A stretch of DNA of 64,000 nucleotides, taken from positions 28,303,718 to 28,367,717 of the forward strand of contig NW_026622974.1 of NCBI RefSeq assembly GCF_023065955.2, written 5' to 3'. The notes below the pieces were generated by a model. It saw only the letters and a program-made list of their open reading frames with translations. It was not told where the DNA came from and made no database searches. The DNA comes from Ursus arctos (taxonomy: Eukaryota > Chordata > Mammalia > Carnivora > Ursidae). Shown here piece after piece: positions 46,480-57,540 of the stretch; positions within the stretch are counted from its first letter, which is position 1, and each line of letters opens with the position of its first letter. The position numbers and the translations under genes were made by a program.

Positions 46480-47110
46480 GGAGGCCCCGGTTTAATGCAA
46501 TTGTTCACTTACATTGATTAATGATGAACCAGAATAATTGGTCATTAGTTTTTTGGGTGTTTTTGGCTGTCCGTACGTATAAAATTGTCATTGAATTTTG
46601 TTTCGATTGAACTTTATTCCTCCAAGGTTTGAAAGAATCCTGTGCGATGGCATCGAATTATAATCGGTAGCACAGAAATCTCCCCTAGGAATGGGAGATG
46701 AAGTACATACCCAAAATAGAGTTGAGCTGTGAAAAGCTTTGTACAAAACTCAGAAAGATGAATATAACCTTATTAATTGCAGCACATCATTCAAATATTT
46801 CAGACTTTCATGTATTCAACCAAGGTGAGCTCTGCCAAATTTTACATTTAGTAAGAAAGCTTCAAATCCCCAAAGGCTCCTTTGACTGGAAAATTTGTGT
46901 GGCATTTCAGTCGTGGGTTTCAGTTTGCTGTGAAATACCGTGTAAACCGATCTTCTGAAGCCCAGATTTTCCTGCTACACCCTGGCATGTGATTTGAACT
47001 AGTGATTCCGTTTGCAATTCAGTCAACAAAAGTGATTAACAGGCATAAAATGGCAAATGCCTTCCTACACAAAGGATGACTTGGGAGTTCGAGTGATTTA
47101 AAATTCGTGA
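46480..47110. other. Repeat-poor block, candidate conserved non-coding element
   Basis: No transposon traces. CpG words are retained (TCCGTACGTATAAAATTGTC, GCGATGGCATCGAATTATAA TCGG) and TTAATTGCAG, ATTTGCATT-like and GATTAAC words are dense. The 86-codon frame at 46698-46958 has no domain. A regulatory role is only a guess. Confidence 0.3.
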
Positions 47111-47265
47111 GGCTTGCCTACCAAACCAGATGTTTGGAAATTACCTGTGGAGATCAATTTACTATGCACTTTAGCTCTGGATATAATTCATTTAAAGACT
47201 GTTAGACACACAATTATAATAATAGTATTTATTTTCTTAAAATTAATCTATTTGCCACTTTATGC

Positions 47266-47488
47266 CAGAGGTCGGCAAACTATACTTAAGAGCCAAATCT
47301 GGCGTACCTACCGTTTTTGTAAATCAAGTTTAATCGACACAGAGTCAGACTTTTTTTTTTTTTTTTTTTTGGTTATCTATGGTACTTTTGTGTTACAACA
47401 AAGCTGAATAATTCTGGCAGAAACCACATGGTCTAAAAACCCTAAAATATTTACTAGCTTGCCCTTTATAGGAAAAGTTTGTTGATCT
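47266..47488. mobile_element. MER58-like hAT-Charlie relic with internal poly(T)
   Basis: End-to-end copy: 'CAGAGGTCGGCAAACTATAC', 'TTTTTGTAAATCAAGTTTAA' 'TCGACACAGAG', 'CTAAAATATTTACTAGCTTG' 'CCCTTTATAGGAAAAGTTTG' 'TTGATCT'. The middle of the element, where the consensus reads about CCCATTCGTTTAC, is replaced by a 22-base T run (about 47350-47371). A 97-codon frame over it is spurious. Confidence 0.85.
47350..47371. repeat. T22 mononucleotide run
   Basis: An uninterrupted T run inside the DNA transposon copy, probably grown by slippage. It could also be the remnant tail of a lost retrotransposon insertion. Confidence 0.95.
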
Positions 47489-47544
47489 TAGTTTTTGTCT
47501 CTGTTTGGTGACATAAACAGATTTAGAATTTTTCCACGATGAGA

Positions 47545-47752
47545 GTTACCTACCATTTATTATCTGCCAGGCCCTGTGCTAAACGCTTCCTATATTTCTT
47601 TGATCTCACTACAGTTCTAGGAAATATTGTTATTTCCATTGACTGTGTGAGAAATGAGAAGCTTTAGAAGGTTAGGTGCTTTGCCCATGTAAACACTGGA
47701 GCTAAGATTCAGCCTCAAGTCTGACTCAAAACCCTGCTATGCCTCTTTAATC
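47545..47752 (-). mobile_element. MIR relic
   Basis: The plus strand reads 'CCATTTATTATCTGCCAGGC' 'CCTGTGCTAAACGCTTCC', 'GAGAAATGAGAAGCTTTAGA' 'AGGTTAGGTGCTTTGCCCAT' and 'CAAGTCTGACTCAAAACCCT', the inverse of MIR from tail to head. Confidence 0.85.
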
Positions 47753-49884
47753 CGTCTCTCCTCTGATAAGTCCATAGCCGTGTTCTTCCAGGCAATGTGC
47801 ATGATTTGACCCTCGAGAAATAGTGCCAGTGGTGAGCCTCTTAGCCACCTGGATATGAAGTTAAGTGCTCTAGAGGGGAAAAATAGCTTTAAAAGTTTCC
47901 TCAAAGTGTAAAGAGTTCAATTTAAGTACTCAGATTAGTCCTGCATGGTCTGTTTCAGTTTTCGAACCAGCCTATGTCTGGGAGTCACAATTTGGTCAAG
48001 AATTAAGAAGTACCTTTTGGCAAACCATTGATGTGACTTCTCCGAGTCGTTGCCGCTTCATCTTTTAAGAAGGAATGAGAACTACAGGGATGTACAGTTA
48101 TCACCAGAAAAGCTGCATGAGTGCTCCCCACCTTGTCTTCTTAGCCAGTCCTCTCTGGGGGTTCATCGTGTCCAGAGTGCTTGAAAGCTGTGATTCCCCT
48201 TTATGACTGAGACACATGCCAACACATGAAGGCCCAGGCTATATTTCTGGTGGAAACACATTTCATTGAATTGCAGCCTCTGGCCAGTTTGACCCCCTAC
48301 CTACGTGTTCTGAAAAAAATACATTTTTACCTAAAGCAGAAAAACCCCATAGAATTTTAAAGGAAAAATAACCTCATTTTGTGCATGAGTAAATGGAGGA
48401 CACATGCTAAGTTAGGAGGTAAGGTACGCTGTCCCTGACTCCACCTTCACTCCCACGGAATGTGGTACATACATACGCCTCAGAGAGCATCAGGTGATCC
48501 TGAGATCTACTAGTTATTCCAGGAACCCCTTCAGGGTTTTGGAAATTAAGAAAATATTTCTGGCTTACCAAAGATAAAACAACACTGTCAGCAGTAAAAT
48601 TACTTTGCAAAGTTAAAATCATTATGTAACCTGAAATGATGTTATTAGTAATAATCTGTTCCTTTCTCCTCTCAAAAATATAATCTTAGTAGTTATGACA
48701 AAGGAAAATTAAGTTGTGGAATTTTGACATAACTAATCACTAACTTCTTTTTCTCCAGACATGAAAACGACTTTCATACAGAGCAAAAATAAAGTAAAAT
48801 AAAATAAAAATCAATTCCTAGTAATTTTTTACTTCTTAGTGAAAAGCCTAGTAAAAACAAGGCCTGTTTATGGAAACTCTTATTTTCTTCATCTTTTCAT
48901 CTTTCTTCACCCCTCCCTCCAACCCCAACCCTCGCTGTTCCTCCCTGTTCCTGGTCCCTTTTGTGTCTCCACCCAAGAGGGAAATGTTTTTGAGCACGAA
49001 AATGGGGAGACTGAGATCAAGGGATTTCTGGAATTGTCGAGTTTCCATGCTTGAGGATTCTTTGCAACAGTGGCAAAAGTTCAAATACTAAAGGATACAT
49101 TTAAAAGTACATTGACAGAAATCAAGGGCATATTTTCACTAAATGAAAAGCACAGATCTCTTAAGTACATATTTGTCCGTTTGGTTCCATTCCTTAGACC
49201 AAGTTCACACTGTTTTTTCAGTGTCTAAATGTGCACAGAGCTTCTAGCCAGACTGTGACACCCCACTTCCATGTTCCTTCCACAAATTAAGCCATTAAGG
49301 ACATTTTCATGCTCATATTCATCATTTAGGTCTCCTCGTGGGATTGCGTTTGATAGTGGAAAATATTATCAGCATATTATTCTGGTTACTTTGGCAAAGC
49401 GAATTCTCCTTAATAGTATTCTATTACATACCCCATGTGAGACCAAGAGACTTGCAAACTTTTTTCCCCTGTTCTCCCTGAGTCATCTTGTCTGGCATTT
49501 CACAGTACATTCCAGAAGGCAAGACAGGGAGAGTAACCGCAACAGTAGCAGAGGCAATTCTTTGGGAGGAAACGCCTTTGTTTGAGGGAGGGGAAGAGAA
49601 AGAGAAAAAAAAAGAGAGGGAGGTGGAGAGAGGGGGAATCAGCACTGTCAGGGATTAAGAAAATAAGGAATATAGGGTACTCACTATTCATCTCCTTGAA
49701 GGGTTGTTCTGACCACTCAAAGAGTGAAACACAGGCAAAAAGTCAAAGAGATTCAAGGGAAAGAAATTAGAAATAAAAACTGAAGGCTTGACCGTGATCT
49801 TGGTCTGTCTTCTATTCCATTATCCTGGGGTTCTCCTTTGGGGCAGGTTAGGAAGATTTAAAACGCTTACCAGGTTGGTCTGCT
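47753..49884. other. About 2 kb of unique sequence, no gene
   Basis: No clear repeat was seen; 48.36-48.42 kb may hold a tiny MIR trace. A purine-rich tract lies at about 49584-49640 (GAGGGAGGGGAAGAGAAAGA and onward), with long A/G content on this strand. Frames of up to 104 codons at 48.8-49.7 kb overlap on both strands and have no domains. Confidence 0.45.
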
Positions 49885-49924
49885 GGGTGTGCGTGCGTGC
49901 GTGCGTGTCTGTGCGCATGTGCAC
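49885..49924. repeat. (TGCG)n alternating purine-pyrimidine tract
   Basis: GGGTGTGCGTGCGTGCGTGC followed by GTGTCTGTGCGCATGTGCAC. It is the most CpG-dense short stretch noticed in the window and a Z-DNA candidate. Confidence 0.92.
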
Positions 49925-51230
49925 TGAACATGAGCTTCCAAGTTTAAGCTTTCGTCTTTGATGTTGTCATAATATTCAGATTAAGGATTTTCCTACTGTT
50001 TCAGAAGGCACTATATGCAAATGCCATTTTCCTCTCCAACACAGTCTGCAAGTAAGGATGGCAGCCTCAACTTTTCTATTGAACTGAGAGCTATAAAACC
50101 TAGTTTTTAAAGGAAAATCAAGAATGCCTGTTTTTCTCACCTATCATCACTTAATAGCAGAAAGTCTAACAAAAGGCCCATCATAACAGAAACAAAGGTA
50201 TACCGTCTGCGAACATATCTGAGCTAATTACTGGCTTATTTTAATGGCAGATGGGTGCATGGCGGCACGGAGAGGAGAGGTATAGGACGGTATAAGGAGC
50301 CTGGAGCAGATACGTATTTTCAAGCTGTTCCATGTTCCCCACAAGATATCCGAGAATTGCACATCCTGGCCAAGAAGTTTTTTGAAACTATTATTCTGAC
50401 ATCTTTCAGACCTTATATTTCTACCTTTTGAGTCTCACAAAGACAGCGTAGTTAGAAGTTCACCTACTTTGTATTAGATATACTTTGTATAAAAATAACA
50501 TCACCTTGTAGCAAAGCATTCAAAAATCTGGAACCAGCTCCAGGACAGTTGCTTAATAGTTGCATTGCCTTGAACACGGTAGACTTGGGTCAGGGAAGAG
50601 GGCTTCATAGCCTCCCGCAGTGGGGCAATATTGTCAAAGGGGTTCGTTATCCTCTACTAATTTCCCAGACAGATGGAGCCTGGCAGCAATAAGACCAGCG
50701 GCAACTGAAAGCCCTCACAGGGATGGGGGGCCAGAATTGCAGACAACGCTCCCTGCTTTCTAGAGTTTATTCATGTGCTTATACTGCAGAGGGTGGGGCT
50801 AACAAAAGGCTGGCTAATGATATTTCAACAGGATTTGTGCCCTGCTCTGTCGTCCCAAGAATAGAGTTTTCAAAGCATTTGATTTGAATTTTTAAGTCGA
50901 ACACCTAAAGGACATAGAATTAAGGAGAGGCGGAAACGTATGGCCTGCAAATGACCTTTAGGCTGATTTAATTCTCCCACCCAATCTCGAAGGGGCAAAG
51001 GGGGAGAGGAGAAGGAGAATGTTGTAGCATCAGGGAGCCATTTCTGAGTAAAGTTCCTTTTCTTTCTATGGCAGAGCAGAGCTGGGGTTTTTAATGGAAA
51101 AGTTGTAACTCAGCAAGAAACAGGGATAGCCGCCGCAGCAGGGAAATGATCAAATGCTCAACTTTGATAGAGCTTTTAAGTTATTTATAGCCAAAAGAAA
51201 GCCACGTAACAACGCCTCCAAAAAAATAAA
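49925..51230. other. Repeat-poor block, candidate regulatory DNA
   Basis: About 1.3 kb without transposon traces. It contains a perfect octamer ATGCAAAT (50015-50022), AACAAAGG (SOX/TCF-like) near 50191, GAGCTAATTACTGGCTTATT near 50221, and moderate GC around 50.55-51.1 kb. No frame of interest. Function is unknown. Confidence 0.3.
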
Positions 51231-51231
51231 G

Positions 51232-51460
51232 AAAGAAAACCTCAGTGGCTTAAAACAATAAGCATTTAGTTAGCATACAGGTCTACACATCTTTTAGCAG
51301 GCTAGCCCAAGTATATTCTCACGGTGGTGGCAGAGTCACGAGAGGGCAAATGTGGGATCAAATATACACTTTTTAGTCCTCTCCTAGTATTAAGATTGCT
51401 AACATCCCATTAGCCAAAAGCCATTACAGTGCCAAGCCATACGAAGGGCATAGACAAAAG
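51232..51460. mobile_element. Diverged old repeat of the 'AGTGGCTTAAAACAA' type
   Basis: 'CTCAGTGGCTTAAAACAATA' 'AGCATTTAGTTAGC', 'TAGCAGGCTAGCCCAAGTAT', 'GCTAACATCCCATTAGCCAA' 'AAGCC' and 'GCCAAGCCATACGAAGGGCA' follow a common old LTR-like family. The family name is uncertain. The copy at 18.9 kb may be related. Confidence 0.55.
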
Positions 51461-52090
51461 TGAATGAAAATTAGAGCCCTCAGTGTGGCTGCCATTCTGG
51501 GTAGATGCCTGGAGGCAGCTCATGGGCCCTCAGTTTGCCACAGGGCTAAGTGGCTGGCCCGAGACAGCGGTGACAAGTAAAGGCTCTGAAAAGGAAAGAA
51601 ATGCTTTCAGTTGAATGAGAAGAACTCTTGGCCAAGTAGGAGCCAGCCAGGAAGGTCTGTGTGCCATCACCCGGGACCGTGATGGGCAGGGCGCCCGCTC
51701 CCCTGCTGCTTTTAGAGAGAGAAAGAAACATATTCTTTCTTCGTACCTACTGTGCTTTCAGAGCCATGTAAGAATATTAGAATTTATCATTCAGTCGACC
51801 CCTGTCACATGTCTAATGTTTTGGTGTGATTATCTCTATTTTATAAAATAGATGGATATCCATTTATAAAATGGATATGGGTTAATTTCTTGAAATAAAA
51901 GTGCAAGCGAACGGTGGAGTTGGCTTTTTCTGACTTCAAGGCTCGTACTCTCTGCACTGTACCTTGTACCCTTTGAATTTGCCTCCTTCCTCAGCCATCG
52001 TTTTCTGTCTCACTTGCCTCTCATTCGAAATATTTGAACGAGGCCCGTGTTCCTATTGCTCCACTTGCTTATTTCTCATTCACCAGAGAA
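51461..52090. other. Unique sequence, no gene
   Basis: No recognised repeat. 78- and 61-codon frames overlap on opposite strands and have no domain. Confidence 0.45.
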
Positions 52091-52095
52091 GAGTA

Positions 52096-52288
52096 GAGCG
52101 TGGTAGTTAAGACGGGCTCTGAGCACAAATGGCTTGGTTCAAATCCTGATTCTGCTACTTCTCCTAACCTGTGTGACGTTCAAAAGTTATACTCTTCTCC
52201 CTGCTTCGTTTTCCTCATCAGAAAAATGGAAATGATCGTGATAGCCACACTCACCTCATAGAGCAGTCGGCAGGATTAAAGGCGTTTG
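52096..52288 (+). mobile_element. MIR relic, well preserved
   Basis: 'GTGGTAGTTAAGACGGGCTC' 'TGAGCACAAATGG', 'GGTTCAAATCCTGATTCTGC' 'TACTT', 'GTGTGACGTTCAAAAGTTAT' and 'CTTCGTTTTCCTCATCAGAA' 'AAATGG', 'CACCTCATAGAGCAG' run through the MIR head, core and tail in sense orientation. Confidence 0.9.
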
Positions 52289-52608
52289 TACTCAAAGAAG
52301 ATGGAGGAAAGTCTCGCCCCTCGGTACGTATGCACAACATGTTGACTGTTACTGTGACCGGTCTTCAACCAAGTGGAATCTAGCGTCTGTCCTTGTCAGT
52401 CTACGGCAATGTTTCCATCAAATGTCCCCAGTGTCCCTGGGGTCATCAAATGCAGTCATATCTTTCCAGGATCCATCCCTCTTGGCCTCTGCATCATGCT
52501 TTGCCCAACTTCCCAGATTCACTGCTTGAAACTCCTCTATTAGCCCCTCAGCAGTTCGTTGACACCCATTAGATGTTAGTGGTTGCTTCTTTGGGAGATG
52601 GAGATGAA
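52289..52608. other. Unique or weakly L2-like sequence
   Basis: Possibly more of the L2 that starts clearly at 52.61 kb, but too decayed for me to assign. Confidence 0.35.
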
Positions 52609-52610
52609 CA

Positions 52611-53085
52611 TATCTAACTGCCTATACATATCCCTGTAGATACCTCCAACCCGGCATGTCCAAAACCAAGCCCACAGTGTTCAGTTTCCAGAACTCCACT
52701 TCCTCTTTCCACCTGCCCCTTCTTGATGAACGGTCCAGCTAGGTCTGCAGGACCCCAAGTTTGTGTCCTCTTTCATACTCCTCAGTTAGGTTCAGGTCTC
52801 AATCAATAGCTTTGACTCAATTTTAGATGCCTCTTACTTAGCTAAGATCCTTGTATTCCTGCAGTAACCTCCTCACGGGCCTCCTTTCTTACTCCATTAT
52901 CCCCTCAGAGTCTGTTCTTGACGCTGAGGGGACATCATCTTTCAAAAATAAATGTCACTGTCTTGCTACAAACGCTTCAGCACAAACCTCAAACTCTTTT
53001 ATTCGACCATAAGATACTACGTTAGAATCCACCTACTCCTCTAGCCTGACACCCCTACTCCCTATAATCCAGCCAGAAGGAAAGG
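52611..53085 (+). mobile_element. L2, piece 1 of 3
   Basis: 'TAACTGCCTATACATATCCC', 'CCCGGCATGTCCAAAACCAA' 'GCCCACAGTGTTC', 'TTGTATTCCTGCAGTAACCT' 'CCTCACGGGCCTCC', 'AAATGTCACTGTCTTGCTAC' and 'CCTATAATCCAGCCAGAAGG' match consecutive L2 positions in sense. Piece 2 continues at 54.08 kb. Confidence 0.75.
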
Positions 53086-53209
53086 ATTAATGAAGAGTTG
53101 GTTACATTTGGAAATGAAGAGGGAAGGGGCAAGTTAATGTAATTAACGTGTCGTCACCATGGGACACAAAAACCTAGATGATTTGTCTTATCTTTATTCG
53201 TTCATACAT

Positions 53210-53403
53210 ATTTTTTTTTTAGATTTTATTTATTTATTTGACAGAGACAGCGAAAGAGGGAACACAAGCAAGAAGAGTGGGAGAGGGAGAAGCAGGCTTC
53301 CCACCGAGCAGGGAGCCCAATGCGGGGCTCGATCCCAGGACTCTGGGATCATGACCTGAGCTGAAGGCAGACACTTAATGGCTGAGCCACCCAGGCGCCC
53401 CAA
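53210..53403 (-). mobile_element. Carnivore SINE
   Basis: The T run, then AGATTTTATTTATTTATTTG ACAGAGACAG and the inverse head GCCACCCAGGCGCCCC. Exact CGTTCATACAT duplications flank it (53199-53209 and 53404-53414), placing it inside the older repeat. Confidence 0.96.
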
Positions 53404-53591
53404 CGTTCATACATTTTATCAACAAATATTTTCTATGAGCCTCCTGATAAAGCCTGTTAGGGATCGATCAGTGAAGCAGTTTATCTAGGTGCCAGGAATA
53501 TATTGTGAAACAAAGCAGACATATTCCTCCTCTCACAGGGAAAGAATGACAGTAAATATGTAAACCTAGAGCATATAGGACACAGGCCATA

Positions 53592-53630
53592 GCAAAAAAA
53601 AAAAAAAGAAAAAAAGAAAGAAAGAAAATT
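53592..53630. repeat. A/G-rich simple repeat
   Basis: A13 followed by GAAAAAAAGAAAGAAAGAAA. It is a slippage-prone tract inside the old repeat. Confidence 0.9.
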
Positions 53631-54077
53631 AAGATAAAGGGGATAGGGAGTGCTGGGAGAGGTGATTGGGAGCTGCTGTTTTATGTAGTAGGGTGGCCAA
53701 GAATAGCTTCCCTGAAAAGGTGACATTTCAGCAGAGGTCTGAAGAAAGTGAGAGAGAGAGTAAACCATGCCGATATGTGTGGAGAACATATTAAGGTGCA
53801 GAGAACAGTAAGTGCAAAGGCCCTGAAGCAGGATGAGGCAAAGGATGTTTGAAGAATAGAAATTAGGCCATTGTAGCTATTGCAGAAAAAGTGAGAGGAA
53901 TATAGTAAGAGGTAAGAGTAGGAGTCATAGCAGTGTCTAGAGCCAGGCCATGAAATCTTCAGAGTCATTTTAGGGATTTTACCTTCTATTAAGAGGGCAA
54001 TGGGGAGCTCTTGAAGGGATTTGAACAGAGGAGTGACATGATCTCTCTGGATTTGTCCCTTCATCTCTTTTCCTTCC

Positions 54078-54258
54078 CGGCACACTAATTACTTGAAGTC
54101 CCCCCATTCTTCCTCTTCCTCTGAATCTGTGTGTGGCTGGCTACCTCTGCCTGGAACATCCTTCACCCTCATACCTGCCTCTCCATCGATCTCCTAGCAG
54201 ATCTTCAAGTTTCATCACAGATATTACTTCTCCATGAAGGTTGGAGTAGATGCCTTTT
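54078..54258 (+). mobile_element. L2, piece 2 of 3
   Basis: 'CTCTGCCTGGAACATCCTTC' 'ACCC', 'AGATCTTCAAGTTTCATCAC' 'AGATATTACTTCTCCATGAA' follow the L2 order CCTGGAATGCCCTTCCC…CTTCAAGACTCAGCTCAAGCGTCACCTCC. Confidence 0.7.
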
Positions 54259-54269
54259 CCAAGCTCCCC

Positions 54270-54664
54270 CATGGCATTTTCTTGGTCAAGATGCTTCTGG
54301 AGGCAAATAACAGTAAACCTAACTATCAGTGGAGTAGATTATAAGAACGATAAATGCTTGTCTGTGAGATGCTTGGAGGTAGATGGTATCATCATTAGTT
54401 CAGCAACTTATGTGCATTCACAAAGACCCAGGTTCTTTCCAATCTTCTGCTTTTCCACAATCAGCATATTGGCTTTCATCTTCCATCTTGTCCCTGCTGG
54501 TTGCAAGATGGCCCCATCTTATCCCCACAAGCATCAGAAGCCAGAGCAGGGACAAAGAAAAGGGATTCAAAGAGCTTTCTCTTTTTGGAGTCCTTGCCTT
54601 TTGTCAGGGGAGATCATCTTTCCTAGAAAGTCCATTAGAAGCTGGGGCTGGGTCATATTTATTA
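54270..54664. mobile_element. Unassigned segment interrupting L2
   Basis: This lies between L2 pieces 2 and 3. 'GGCAAATAACAGTAAACCTA', 'GTTGCAAGATGGCC' and 'CATCAGAAGCCAGAGCAGGG' recall an old LTR-like repeat but I cannot name it. The 142-codon frame on the plus strand here has no recognisable domain and is probably accidental. Confidence 0.4.
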
Positions 54665-54990
54665 TAGCTGCTGTTTAACTGTATCTCCCAACATTGCATC
54701 ATAACACCCAGCACAGAGTGTGACACATATTTCACTCAATAAATATTTGTTGGGGGCGCCTTGGTGGCTCAGTCAGTTGGGCATCTGCCTTCGGCTCGGG
54801 TCATGATCCCAGGATCCTGGGATCGAGACCCACATTCAGGCTTCCCTGCTCAGCTAAAAGTCTCCTTCTCCTTCTCCCTCTGCCCCTCCCCCCTTTTGTT
54901 CTCTCTCTCTACCTGTCTCTCTCTCTGAAATAAATAAAATCTTTAAAAAAATAAAAAATAAATAAAAAATATTTGTTGACTAAAATAAAT
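54665..54990 (+). mobile_element. L2, piece 3 of 3 (3' end)
   Basis: 'ACTGTATCTCCCAACATTGC', 'AGCACAGAGTGTGACACATA' 'TTTCACTCAATAAATATTTG' 'TTG' is the L2 terminus, continuing after the SINE with ACTAAAATAAATG. Confidence 0.75.
54753..54966 (+). mobile_element. Carnivore SINE in L2 tail
   Basis: Head GGGGCGCCTTGGTGGCTCAG, body CTCCCTCTGCCCCTCCCCCC, tail AAATAAAATC with extended A/T. The flanks AAATATTTGTTG (54741-54752 and 54967-54978) are exact and belong to the L2 terminus. Confidence 0.96.
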
Positions 54991-57540
54991 GTTTAGTGGC
55001 TTTTATTCTCTTTGTTAATAGAATGTGAAGTCGAGGGGTAGGAATTTTATGAAAGTCGCACACTTCCCAGATAAGAACTGCTGACTAGAAATGCGTAAAA
55101 GAATAGCTGCATCGTGTCGTGGCCTCACCTATGTTCAAAAATAGCAAAATAATGAAGTTCTAATTTGTATGTTAGAGTTTCCAAAAATCAAAATTCACAA
55201 ATTCCCAAGGGATTGACATGAAGTTCGCATTCTCTAAACCATGGATTTTAAACATGCTTTGAAGATTTTCTCCACCCTGGTTTCTGTTCCTTGGTAATGA
55301 TCTTCAAAAAAATCTTTCTCAATTCTGCTGAACTATATCTGAACCTCACTGGCCCACTGTAAACCATAATCCCTGAGATATGGGTCAAGCATAATCACAA
55401 AATAACACCCAGAAAGAGAACCCTGGAGAGCCAGTTGTTGATGGTGCAGTGGGGAATTTCTATATTGGTACAAGAATGGAAGATGTTTGATAGTTCCACA
55501 AAGGAAGTGGATTAGGTCAGTGACTTTGGCTCAATGGAAGCACATTTTTGCAAGTATTCTCATTAAGCTGGTGTTCAGTCATGCTCAGTCCCCTTGATGT
55601 CTCCTTCCTATCCATGAGTAGACCTGCAGGTGTCCTTGGGAAGGCAGAGTGGCTACAGCTCCTTCGAGCCAGTCTCCAGGCTCTGCCTTCCATTATTCAC
55701 TCCAAACCTATTTGTTCTGTCCTAGTGTCCCCAGTTCCTATCCTGTTCTGTCTTCCTTCGTCCCTTCAGGCCTCAGCAGAAAAGGCCACTCAGCGTGATC
55801 CAGGCTTTAGCTCTAGATCCCCCACAGTCCCATGCTGTGGACTCTTGGCCAGGGCAGCTCCACTCTGAGACCAACCCAGGCTCTAAGAAATGAAATCCAG
55901 GTATAATACTCATTTGTCATTTTTAAGTTTTAGAACCAGCCTCTTTATCTTTTAGAAGGACACTTTGGGTCCTGCAGAGAGGGCCATGGATGGTCTTAGA
56001 CCAAGAAAGAGAGAGACAGAGACAGACAATGAATACTGGGCTGGGTTGGACAGCTAAGTTGGTCATGTACCACCCAACAATGCTGTAAGAAAGAAGCAAA
56101 CCTGCTTAAATGCCAGAATTTTAAGAATATGTAGATTATGTGTAGTAGCAAAGTAGAAAGAATAGCAAGCAGCACGACCAAAACTAAGTGACGAAGAATC
56201 TTAGACTATGACCATCGCGTAATTATGAACAAACACAGAAATGTGTATAATGAGTTTCTGAACTCTGTTACAAGAAAGTGTTTCTAATGTAGATATGAAC
56301 CAGATGGAGACAGATAAACACCAACAGACCACATAGAATTAAGTTCTGGACAGATAGGGCATGAAAACATGTTTCTCTATCCAATACGAAGAATTTCACC
56401 AAATTTTCTAGTTGCAAAAATTTGGATTTAGGACTAGGATTATACTACTTATTATTTGAGCTTTGTGATTATAATATGTTTGAGAACGTGTGTGTGTATG
56501 CCCTTGGTGTTTAATGACTTATGTGTAGTATATTTATTCTCTAATAATCCTTTCATTGACTCCTAAGTTAAAAAATCATCTCCCTACAGTAAGCATATAC
56601 ACTTGTCTTCAGGTATTGTTGAAGGGTGATGTCTGAATCCAGCAAGACCCAAACCACCGTTGAGTGAAATTTCCATGGCCCAGAGCTGGCTGCCATGAAA
56701 ACAGATCCTTTATAGAATTCTGGTTTGCCAGACTTTTTTCCTATTCAAGTGGGCCTTATGTAACCATTAAAAATTAACATACCTCATCTTTTGAAATGTA
56801 ATCTGTGATAGCCCAAGACATCTTACAAGGTCTCTTCTGATTTGTAAATCAGATTGGCAATTCTTTAATCATCAAGAAGTTCCTGCTTTGGGCTAATTCA
56901 TACTACTTAAAAAAAAAACCTAAAAATTTAAAATTATGAGTTTTTTTTCACTTGTTGTTAGACACATGGTGCTTACATATTTCTTTGATATGGGAAGTTT
57001 TCATCATTTGATATCTTATTGAAACGGAAGGATTGTGTACTATCTGTAAAGGATTTCTCTTAGGATTTTGACGGAAGATTAATGTAATGGATAGAGTGCA
57101 TGTAATATACACTAGGTACCAGAAAAAAACAAATAAATTAAGCCTGATTTATTTAGCTATTTGCCTTTTTTTTTTTTTTTGACCTATTAAACACACCACT
57201 GCTAACAAAATTTTCATGGTCAGAGAACTCTAGAAAGTTTTACGACAGCCATTTTAAAAACTGATACACGATCGTTTCTTCCCTTGCCTGCTTTTATGCT
57301 GCGAAATCTGTTTTAAGAAGGAACTATTATAAAATATTTTATCGCTGTCATTTATCAAAGGACTACCCAAGTGTATTCCACATAGCTCAAAAAAATCTCA
57401 ATTCAGCTTGTAAAATTTTATGTTTTTCAATACTAACGTTTTCACATCACTATTCTTTTCTCACAGTTATCTATTTTTAGCATGTTAACTTTAGACTCAA
57501 TTTTGTGGAACTTCTGATGTACCCCCATGTGCTCCAAATA
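54991..57540. other. About 2.5 kb of unique sequence, no gene
   Basis: No transposon was recognised. A GC-richer patch at 55.55-55.88 kb carries a 106-codon plus-strand frame without a domain, CpG island or clear splice context. A T14 run lies near 57168. Confidence 0.45.

Larger units (their letters stand above)
53190..54070 (+). mobile_element. Old repeat of the 'AACAAATATTT...GTGCCAGG' type, inside L2
   Basis: 'TTATTCGTTCATACAT' plus, after the SINE, 'TTTTATCAACAAATATTTTC', 'TAGGTGCCAGGAATATATTG', 'AGGGTGGCCAAGAATAGCTT' 'CCCTGAAAAGGTGACATTTC', 'ACAGTAAGTGCAAAGGCCCT' 'GAAGCAGG' and 'AGAGGAGTGACATGATCTC' follow an ancient interspersed repeat (L1ME/L1MC-type 3'UTR in my memory). It separates L2 piece 1 from piece 2. 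Frames on the minus strand (102 and 134 codons) are antisense to it and spurious. Confidence 0.65.

Noticed and set aside
53681..54085. 134-codon minus-strand frame
   Set aside because: Antisense of an ancient 3'UTR-type repeat; no domain.
54250..54678. 142-codon plus-strand frame as a gene
   Set aside because: It begins in L2 and ends next to L2; the sequence between looks like an old interspersed segment, and an overlapping second frame is just as open.
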